Source: Cantharellus purpuraceus
Taxonomy: Eukaryota > Basidiomycota > Agaricomycetes > Cantharellales > Hydnaceae
DNA length: 64,000 bases
Assembly: GCA_025174535.1 (NCBI GenBank)
Contig: JALBUN010000049.1
Location: 1,984,001-2,048,000, forward strand
Reading direction: 5' to 3'
The translations under genes and the position numbers were made by a program. This document shows, piece by piece, positions 55,501 through 64,000 of the stretch. The notes beneath the pieces were generated by a model, which did not search any database, was not told the DNA's origin, and saw nothing but the letters and a program-made list of their open reading frames with translations. The number at the start of each line of letters is the position of its first letter. Within the stretch, counting starts at the first letter, position 1.

Positions 55501-56162
55501 TCAGGTGGCACCAAGGATTTAGTCTCTATCAGAGTTCAGAACAAGATACCGCCCAATACCCAGACAATCAACAGATTGTAGCGGGTGAGCCAGTTGTGTC
55601 CCAGAACTGCCAAGCAAGTAACATCCAACAGAGTTACATAAAAAGTAACAGAGTGGGTGTAGGAAAATGGAGTGGCAATTTAATTGTGGATTTGATAACG
55701 GAGTTAGAGGATCCGTCAAAAAGCCATAACAGCATTGGAGTGATGTCTTCAGTCTGGAGGTGATGTCCTGAGACAAATGAAGTGTTGAGGAAACAATGAG
55801 TGGAACCAGAGTCCACTAGGGTTGGGATCGGAGTTAAGGGGATAAGATCGGAGGTGAGTCAGAGTGTCAAGACACAGAGCACTATTACACTTACCCATAC
55901 TCAGTGCTACCCCTTGGCCTGACTGTTCTTTGGTGTGCTGAACAACTGTGTTACACACTGTCTGTTTGCTAGGACCATTGTGCGCAGGCTTATAGGATCT
56001 ATTCCTTAAGCGAACTGACACTGGTGACAATAATAGGAAGGGGGGTGGTAGAAGGGATAGACCATAGAACAGCTCAGGCTGGATGGCAGCCATGTGAGGT
56101 GAGATGCAGCATGTTGTGAGTAGGAGTGGACATGTTTTTACTATCAAGTTCCCATGGTGCAC
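52545..56162 (-). pseudogene. pol: gypsy-2 pol with gag end and protease, chromodomain deleted
   Basis: Minus strand, 56162 to 52545: Gag C-terminal tail (about 56160-55850), protease (MDSGSTHCFLNTSFVSGHHL, 55816), RT (LVYLDNILIYSDNSEEH; the usual YLDD is YLDN, so a catalytic Asp is lost), RNase H (FKTLKRAFITAPVL; ELNYNVHDKELLTIFEAF), integrase core (MDFIEKLPASSGYNT, HITSDYGTKFVSSFFQ), then a C-terminal segment SIHPVFHVSMLESS. Between the codons GEPE and EETSWLSASELGH (about 52650) the chromodomain core present in gypsy-1 is absent. The 5' end stops near 56162 with no LTR. Divergent from gypsy-1, so a different lineage. Confidence 0.85.
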
Positions 56163-56611
56163 TAGTAACTATTATTCTGCCCAGCATATGCTGGAGCCAA
56201 TAATTATTGGTAACAAATACTCTCTACTGGAACCAGAGGGCATTAAAGTTGAATGCTGAGGGATAAAACTCATTGGATTTGATGGCATGGTGCTGATTGT
56301 AAATAGCATGATCACAGCACTTTTGCTGATGTGGGGGTGTCACAATGTGTGTGTCTTCCACTTTAGTTCTTTAGCAGGAGGTCTAGTACCAACTATCAGG
56401 TATTGGTTTCTGCCAGAAATACAGTATGCAAGCGTCTTTGTCTTAAAGGAGCTCCTGTAAAGCTGTAGCGTGCATTAAAAAGACACCTTTCGTCCGGTTG
56501 GTACTGTTGGGTTCCGGTACAAAGCAAGCCACAAAGGCACTGAAGTTGCTATTGTACTGTATTTACAGATGCATGCATTATTGAATTCTATTTTCCCTAC
56601 AGTTGCGGTCT
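56163..56611. other. junction region with DUF6593 3' fragment
   Basis: Between the truncated gypsy-2 and the F-box segment. The part 56195-56300 (GAGGGCATTAAAGTTGA, GGGATAAAACTCA, GATTGTAAATAG) repeats the stop-codon region and 3' flank of the DUF6593-like gene at 61035-61115. Nothing else was recognised. Confidence 0.6.
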
Positions 56612-57000
56612 ATGGACCGCCCTCGGGCTTCCATGTTCTGCTGGCACACATTAGACATAATGGAACTGCTCCAATAATAGTATGACGTTGCCGCTCCCCT
56701 CTCCAAGCACCCGCCCATATAATATACGCTGGAATCGCGAACAGGATGCACACCAATCAGCATAAAGAAAACATAAGAGAGTCATATTCACCCGTAAGGA
56801 CATAACTTCTACGTTAAACAAGGCGCAGGTCTAGCTGAGAATCTGACTAAAAAGAGGCGTCGTCAGAGATGCTTCTTTGTCCCCATCTACATATTTCCCT
56901 CTGTGTGCTCTGTTCGGCGCGCCAACTACTCATCCTACCAGAATCAACTATCCCCCAACTTCGTCGCATCCATCGCTTCATATGTGAATATGTACCCAGG

Positions 57001-58612
57001 TCAATCCAACGTCGTGCTGCAGTTTTCATGGTAGGGCATTAAGTGAATGCTTCCACTATGCGTAGGTGCAAATTGTTTGTATAGGCTATCGAAACCACCC
57101 CGGCCGTGGGCGAGCTTTAGGCATGAAATATCACCAGGTGCCGCTTCTTCCCGGTCGGCCCGCATTCGTCGATGAATAAAATCAACCAAGGAACCATAGG
57201 AAACAACATCTTCCTCTATGATCACCAGCATTTGGAGCCGAGGACATACAGAGTTGACATCCCCATCATGAGCAGCTAGGACGGTGAGCAAAAGGTCCAA
57301 TGCGGGGGAATTTTCGATGATAAGGGTGTCCAGATGATCCAATTGACGAAACATAGTGCGTATCACCTGTTCGGATGGCTTCCCGCCACATAGGCGTAGA
57401 TGGGCTAGCCTGACAGTGCCATCTCCACAAATAGCATCTATGGCATCCGTCGCATGCGGAACCTTGAGCTCAAGCGACTGGAGTGAGGGGACATGGAGAC
57501 GCGAGAGAAATTCAATTGCAAATTCACCTATACCAATACGGAGCGACTTTAGAGATTGTAAAATTAATGTGGAAGGTGCCACGTGGAAGTATCTGGAGTC
57601 CCGGCTACTCCAACATAAAGAGACAAGGTTGGGAAAGATACTCAGTAGCTGGAGGTATAAGGAAGATGGACAATAACGGAAGCAGACTCTAAGGTGTCGC
57701 ACGGTCCGTATGGGAGGACCTTCCAAAGGTTGAACGATGTTCCCACCGTATTGAAGAATGATTGACTGAAGGCCAGGACAGTAAAAATGACCCATTTCAT
57801 CGCTATTAAATTCATGGCAGGTATATTTGAAGGTCTGCATCCCGGCCGCATTGAGTGGGAGGGAACATCCCCCAATTCTCCCTCCAATGACCCCCCATGT
57901 CAGAAACGAAGAATCGGGTCCGCCAGAGCCCCCCATGGAACATTTTGTTATTCTCCCTCCAATGATCCCCCATGTCATAAACGAAGGATCGGGTCCGCCA
58001 GAGCTCTCTACGGAACATTTTAAAAACGGCGTCTCTTTCGACCGCCGCGTGGGCGTTATGTTCTGCTTTGTCCACCACCTGGCCGTTATGGTCTATTTTG
58101 TCCGCCTCCCGGAACCAATTGCGAGGTTTGATGAAGATGTCTAGAGGGTGAGACTTGGACTTCTTAAGCAATTGGTTAACATATTCTGGGGTGCGGAGCT
58201 TCGTGTCAAGTACGACTCTTGACCACATCCGAGGATCATCATGCACAATCATGTGCCATGTGCGGCAGACGCTCCCAAGTAGTTCAGCAACCTCATGTGG
58301 ACGCAATGATTGCATTCTGCCTAGTCTCTCTCCCGGCCATATGATTGGAATTGATGGAATGCAGAGACGGAGTATTTCCACCAATGTTTCTACAGGGAGC
58401 TTTTGGATGGGAGCCACGATGGCATAACGAACGTGGCACCCCATGACCAGCCTGTGGCGCCGAGCTTGAAGAGCCCCGCTCTCCTCATCGATTGCTTCGA
58501 TCGCCTCTCGTCGTTCCACGTTGCGTAATGTGATAACGTTAGGTTCCTCTCCATTGGGCACCCATATTGTCGCGGGGTTTGAGATATCTTCATCCATCAG
58601 CGTTTCAAACAT
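57001..58612 (-). pseudogene. F-box/LRR paralogue, frameshifted and truncated
   Basis: Homologue of the gene at 17626-19311. From ATG 58612 (MFETLMDEDISN) it reads through the coiled coil and F-box-like segment (VAELLGSVCRTWHMIVHDD) to a 75-bp in-frame tandem duplication (57862-58011; LWRTR.FV.DMG.HWREN occurs twice). Directly after, near 57855, 8 nt are missing compared with copy A; this shifts the frame and the first frame ends at QIYLP. The LRR part continues in the next frame (AGMQTFKYTCHEF to PYHENCSTTLD, stop 57001). The Gly/Trp-rich tail of copy A is gone. It could still make a truncated F-box-only protein. Confidence 0.75.
57862..58011 (-). repeat. 75-bp tandem duplication inside F-box paralogue
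   Basis: Two units, 57862-57936 and 57937-58011, each with GGGTCCGCCAGAGC and CTCCCTCCAATGA. Copy A has one unit at this place. Confidence 0.85.
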
Positions 58613-58795
58613 AACGCTCTGCAAAACAAAGTAAGATGGGTGCTAACGACCGCAGGTCTATGGAGAGATGAGACTGACCATAGGTTTACTACCTTGCGGT
58701 TTGTCTATCTCCATGATGAGCTTGCGACGCCTTATGTATGGCTCGGTTATATAACTGCGAGAGTGGCAAAGATTGAAACTCGCCCGAAAGGGATA

Positions 58796-60191
58796 GACTC
58801 ATAATATAACAAACTTTTCTCTCCGCCAGGTGGCTGTTCTCTGTGGACTGGTCTGTGGCTTGGTGCTCAGAGTGAGTATTCGACCCCCACTATTGTATGA
58901 CTTGTCCTCAATAGTTTCCACGTGGCGCCATAGGTTGGACCTAGAGGGGGATCCATCACTATAATTTGTCTCCCGGTAGCGTGCGTGGAAGATATGTGAA
59001 CGGAGCCGCTGAACTCGGACTTCTTTCAACCCTCGTTTCCAGGCAAAATGTAACCGCAGTCCACCGGATTGGACTGAGACAAGGGTAGAACCCTTGTCCG
59101 TAGTTAGTTGTGGCTGAACACGTACTCGTTCGGACTGGTCTATTGTCTGAACATCTGAGTATACAATTCGAGTCCCGCTTCTACTTACAGTATGGTCATA
59201 ATATCGGCTCCTATGTCCTCCTGGTTATAACAAGTTGAAAATCACAGTTACCAAGTTTGACGACCGTTTACTAGGTACACTGTGCTACTTAACATTGGAT
59301 GGGAATCGCACCCGCAGGAATTAAACAATAAACTTTTAAAATATCTAACAATAATGAACATGTGCGCCACAAGGTATTTACAATGAAACCCACATGCAAT
59401 ACATCAAAGACCTGTAGTACGTCTCTCACTTTCCCTTCGGAATATGTATTATAGATATGCCGAGAAGCTGGGACGACCCCGAAATTTGATAAGATCACAC
59501 GTTGTGAGACTGCGAGTGTTGGGGAAAGAAAGGCGTGACGAGTGGATGTTGGACGCTGCAAATTCGCGGAGCAGTCTGCAACCTTTTCATAAGTTTCACT
59601 TGTACATACCTAGTTCCCGCCAGCACTCCCCGTCTGGAGTCAAGTGTATCTGCCATGCAGATACATAGTCACTGCGACATGTCACATGCCGTTCAATGCT
59701 ACTGATTATATTCGGGTTGAATGAGTTGCACTCGTTCACGTGGGGAATTGCGGCGTTTGACCGTCCTCTTTCTACCATTGCACGGCAGGCAAGAGTGTTC
59801 GCGCGTACAGCAAGTGTGACTGTACAGGAACCACGTCTGATCTGTGTACAGCCACCACGCCGGTTAGAAGCATAGCAATCCCGGTATAGGAGGTATAGGA
59901 GTAGGCGCTTGGGATGCAAGTTCCTGTTAAAAGGTAAATTTTGCCTCCCAAAAGTCAACGGTCTGCCATCAACTACATCTCGGCAAAAATGCATGCGGCG
60001 CCACCGAATAATGGCTCCTGGGTAACACGCACAGTAAAATGGAGATACCATACATACAAGACATCAGGTTGCCGGCGTACTTGGTTGGTCGTTGCCTCTT
60101 GACTCTCCACTGAAAACTCCATATGATTATGTAATGAGCTGGTCCCAGTCGGGTCTCGGGGATCTTTCCGACTTAACTCCCACACCGATGC
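58796..60191. other. intergenic, nothing identified
   Basis: About 1.4 kb. Frames up to 151 codons on the - strand (60051-59596) show Arg/Cys-rich, non-domain-like sequence. I see no supported gene or RNA. Confidence 0.4.
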
Positions 60192-60199
60192 TATATAAG
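60192..60199 (+). promoter_or_regulatory. TATA box of DUF6593-like gene
   Basis: TATATAAG, 51 nt upstream of ATG 60250; its position fits a basidiomycete core promoter with a short leader. Confidence 0.6.
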
Positions 60200-60249
60200 T
60201 AATAGAATACTGTCTATGCCAGCCTCCTGCGCCGTTTTGAGCTTGTAGC

Positions 60250-61063
60250 ATGCCCCAATCTTCAGACTCACAGGACACTCGGCTCAGTTCATCGCCCGTC
60301 CTCGTCTATACACTCACAGGCGAATGTGCATGGGACACGGATCTAGTGCCTTTCCCGCGTGGAGCCGGCCCAGAGTACAAGGTCGCAACGGCGGCTTTTC
60401 GTGGGAGAGTATTGAAGGCGGTCCGTGCGGTGGAGGTGACGATGACGGTGACGCGTGTGGCGACGACGAGTGGGGACGTGGTTGCCACGTTGGAGTGGAG
60501 AGATACGTTGCCCGATAAGGTGACGCTGCGGGGTGGCCCGGAAATAAGCATGAATTCGTGGATGAGACGTGTGGGCAATGGGATATTTCGTCCGAGGCAC
60601 GCATGATTAAAAGCGTTCTTGCGCCCTTGTTTTGTCTTACGAACGGGCTGGGCGGGTAGCTCCGTGAGGTTTCAGGATGGACAAGGAAGAACGTATCGAT
60701 GGAAGAAGATCGCTGTGTGGCAACAGATGGAGGTGAGAATCACTATCTGAATCCGCAGACGTTGTAAAATGCACATTGCCCAAGCTCCACGCCGAGGACA
60801 CACCCACGCGTGCCATTGCTGCCTTTTCTCGCGGCGGCATGGATCCCTTCACGAAAGCATACACAAATGGCATCCTGGCACTGACAGCGCGTGCGCTTGA
60901 GATTGCTGAGCTCTGCGTCGTGTCGTTTCTGTTTTTGGAAAAGCGGCGGCGATTGTGGGAGAGGGAAACGGAGAAGCAGGGAGAATTGGCATATTGGAGG
61001 TCACAAATCAGATGGAGGACTAATATATTGGGAGTGACCATTACTGGAACCGGAGGGCATTAA
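60250..61063 (+). CDS. DUF6593-like protein, 3 exons (232 aa)
   Basis: Function unknown. Exons 60250-60596, 60660-60732 and 60785-61063 join in frame to 233 codons. The content fits the DUF6593 pattern: a beta-rich N-terminus (VLVYTLTGECAWDTDLV; a VTRVATTSGDVVATLEWRD strand pair; LPDKVTLRGG), then FQDGQGRTYRWKK in exon 2, and in exon 3 a hydrophobic helix (YTNGILALTARALEIAELC) ending FLFLEKRRRLW. Intron 1 must use a GC donor (GAG/GCACGC) to keep frame; intron 2 is GT-AG (52 nt). Without splicing exon 1 would stop after RPRHA at 60606, giving a truncated product. The first ATG downstream of a TATA box is used. The 3' end is partly duplicated at 56195-56300. Confidence 0.7.
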
Positions 61064-61183
61064 AGTTGAGGGATAAAACTCAGTGGGGTTTGACGGCGTG
61101 GGTCCGATTGTAAATAGTAGGGAGAACGATAATGCCAAGTTAAATCTCGAGTAGATGATTCTACATGAGCAGAGCGGCTGCGG

Positions 61184-62465
61184 CTAAGACGTCTTAAATG
61201 TCCATGAAAAGGTTCTACTGATCATCTCAGAGCAGGTCCTCCTGATCCCCCCCCTCGAGCGTACATTCACGGACAAGGCTTCGAGGTAGGCGTCGACAGT
61301 CATCTCTGGCTCGTCCCAGTGCATCTATTTGGGGTATTCGATCAGCATCACATTGCCAGCACGCCATCACACTCACAAAGTGATTCACACGGGGAACCAT
61401 TCTGTACTTGATGTTGTCGCCGCCATGCGCAAGGTCGTCTTTCTGGATGGACCAGAGCGCGGCGAGCGAAAACGAGGCTGTGGCGTCTCCGGTGAGCTCC
61501 CAGACTTGCATATGAGGCAGCTTGGCTTTCACTGCCTTGTCAAAGGTCGCCGTCTTGTACACGGTATTCGACTGGGGCATACAGAGAAGCGCCATTGGAG
61601 TATCGACGGTGGTGTACGGGACCGAGTCGATGATGTCCGCCACGTCCGTTGGTGACATGTTCCAGATGGTGGGCGCGCGGAACGTGGCGGGAAGTGCGTA
61701 TTCGAGGACATCGTTATCACGAGTGGAAAGATCGCCATGTTGAAAGTATGATGTGATCCAGAGGGTGAAAGCGGGTGTTCGGGACTTTGCGGGGATGAAC
61801 GTATCTAGCTCGGGAGTATACGTCTGGGGCGGAAGAGGCAAGCCAAACGCGATGGAGGGGGGTTCTAGAGGTAAGGGTTTCAGCAGGGAACGGGAACACG
61901 GCGAATGGAAGTTGGAATGGGACCTTGCATGATGTGCGCGCGGATGTACAGGGCGAGGCGAGTTTGTACAGAGGGTGGTAGTGCCGCGATGTGCGCAATC
62001 GCAGCCGAGGTGAATGTGGCCCCAGCCGACCAGCCAAGCAGGGCGACACCGCCTCTCTTTCCATCGGTTGAGACCTTTGGGAGCATTTCGCGCTGTATGA
62101 ATGTATCGACAAAGTTGGCAATTTCCAAGCCACGACATTTCAGCCAGTCGGCCTTCTGAGCGTCGTTGCCAGAGGTGAGGACAGCCTCTTCGTCATCGGA
62201 GAATGGTGTGGAGCCCTTGTATCCGCGACGGGTGATGGCGACGAATCGGACACCTTTTGCTTTGGCGACGGCAGACACCTTTCGGAATATAGCTAACGAG
62301 GAGGTCAGAAGAGGGAAGGAAGGCTTCTTCGAAAGACGAACGACTGGTGAAAACAACGCCATGCACGGCGAAAATGGTGGTGTATTTGCCTCCCGAGGCA
62401 GGAGGGCCGCTGTCGATGTAAGCAAGCTTGATGCCGTTGCTGTCGACGACGATGGTGGAGGACAT
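61184..62465 (-). CDS. alpha/beta hydrolase, 4 exons (~370 aa)
   Basis: Serine hydrolase of the alpha/beta fold; the substrate is unknown. From ATG 62465: MSSTIVVDSNGIKLAYIDSG, the oxyanion-type FAVHGVVFT, an intron ending CTCGTTAG, then GVRFVAITRRGYKGSTPFS, the nucleophile elbow LLGWSAGAT (Ser), an intron between HIMQ and EPPSIAFGL, a lid/cap region (IDSVPYTTVDTPMALLCMP), TGDATASFSLAALWSI, and the catalytic-His end RVNHF spliced to MHWDEPEMTVDAYLEAL. Stop at 61184. Length and motif order fit fungal hydrolases of this group. The ATG at 62492 gives nine more residues upstream and is a weaker alternative. The gene is divergent from spermidine synthase with about 480 bp between starts. Frame intact. 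Confidence 0.8.
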
Positions 62466-62908
62466 GAAGAGGCAGATAATGGATGGGTCCAAGGTGGATT
62501 GGACGTGCTAGAGGCAAGCGACGGGGCGCTGCATCCTGCAGGAAGAGTGGCGTGCAGCAGCCTATACATTAGTCATGATTTGCAGTTGGACCGCCAGCTT
62601 CCATCAGCGTCTAGTGTGATTGATGTCTGATCACAAAGCAACCTTGGCATTGAAAAAAATAGCATCTTTGCAAAGAAGATTGGCATCACGCACACGAGCA
62701 CTACGGCGCATTATCAGCACTCAGCACTGGATTATAATCGATGCGCAGGCCGGGTTATGGGTGATGCGTTGAAGACACCCAAATCAAGCACATTGCACGA
62801 CTTGCAAGGAAATTTCCACTTGCTTGCCAATAGGGACGGTCTGGTCTAATGGAGGAACTCGGTAACTAGCCTTTGAGTGTTACGTAAACTTTGAATTTTT
62901 TGGCGCGG

Positions 62909-62916
62909 TATATAAG
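62909..62916 (+). promoter_or_regulatory. TATA box of spermidine synthase
   Basis: TATATAAG, 31 nt before ATG 62947. Confidence 0.6.
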
Positions 62917-62946
62917 AGGAGACTGCTTGGCAGGACAAAGACTCTT

Positions 62947-64000
<1,054 letters not shown>

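Larger units (their letters stand above)
56612..58795 (-). repeat. F-box segmental duplication, copy B
   Basis: Second copy of 17310-19510, same orientation. It includes the 3' flank, the coding region and the upstream intron with acceptor TTTGTTTTGCAG. Copy B keeps a GTAGTA donor after CCGCAAG (about 58693), where copy A reads ATAGTA. Confidence 0.85.

Noticed and set aside
54511..55581. Long + strand frames across gypsy-2 pol
   Set aside because: Antisense to RT/RNase H sequence that is clearly coding on the - strand.
59140..59190. tRNA-like T loop (ATTCGAGTCCCG)
   Set aside because: The flanking bases do not form a T stem, and no acceptor or anticodon arm can be drawn.

Overview
The window looks like a chromosomal segment from a basidiomycete fungus, most likely an agaricomycete. 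Evidence: dense GT-AG introns of about 45-65 nt, many small exons, and families typical of mushroom-forming fungi (F-box/LRR proteins, a DUF6535 membrane protein, a DUF6593-like protein, a CSC1/OSCA-type channel, a secreted PLC-like phosphodiesterase). No bacterial or CRISPR features were seen.

Layout. (1) 0.7-8.0 kb: a 20-exon CSC1-like stress-gated cation channel gene on the + strand, whose 3' end together with a small Ser/Thr-rich gene on the - strand has been duplicated in tandem (units 4367-6209 and 6415-8032). (2) 8.0-14.4 kb: a sparse stretch with a tRNA-Val(AAC), then an F-box/LRR gene (+) convergent with a PLC-like phosphodiesterase gene (-). (3) 14.7-16.7 kb: a 2-kb element with about 45-bp terminal inverted repeats and a CTTCAAG target duplication. 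(4) 17.3-19.5 kb: an F-box gene (-) within a 2.2-kb segment that recurs in the same orientation, decayed, at 56.6-58.8 kb. (5) 20.2-33.9 kb and 43.0-56.2 kb: two nests of retrotransposons (Ty3/gypsy chromovirus-type, Ty1/copia, two related families of large solo LTRs here called X and Y, and a 565-bp MITE family). (6) 34.6-42.5 kb: a gene island between the nests, holding an intact six-exon DUF6535 gene flanked by inverted copies of a small unknown gene. (7) 60.2-64.0 kb: a DUF6593-like gene (+), an alpha/beta hydrolase gene (-) and, divergent from it, the 5' part of spermidine synthase (+), cut by the window end.

The nests have few CpG dinucleotides, and several in-frame stops are TGA where Arg (CGA) is expected, as 5-methylcytosine deamination would produce. 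Nesting gives a relative order: copia-2 is older than the solo LTR Y3 and than copia-1 inserted into it; MITE copies b and c then landed in copia-1.

The least explained features are: an antisense accessory gene carried by both gypsy elements between the pol 3' end and the 3' LTR, coding for a coiled-coil/Cys-cluster protein; arrays of TGA(C/G)TCA sites in the U3 of X-family LTRs; and the duplicated small gene with a conserved TATA box and TGACTCA pair. Splice sites were placed by eye from consensus and reading-frame continuity; no alignment or database search was run.
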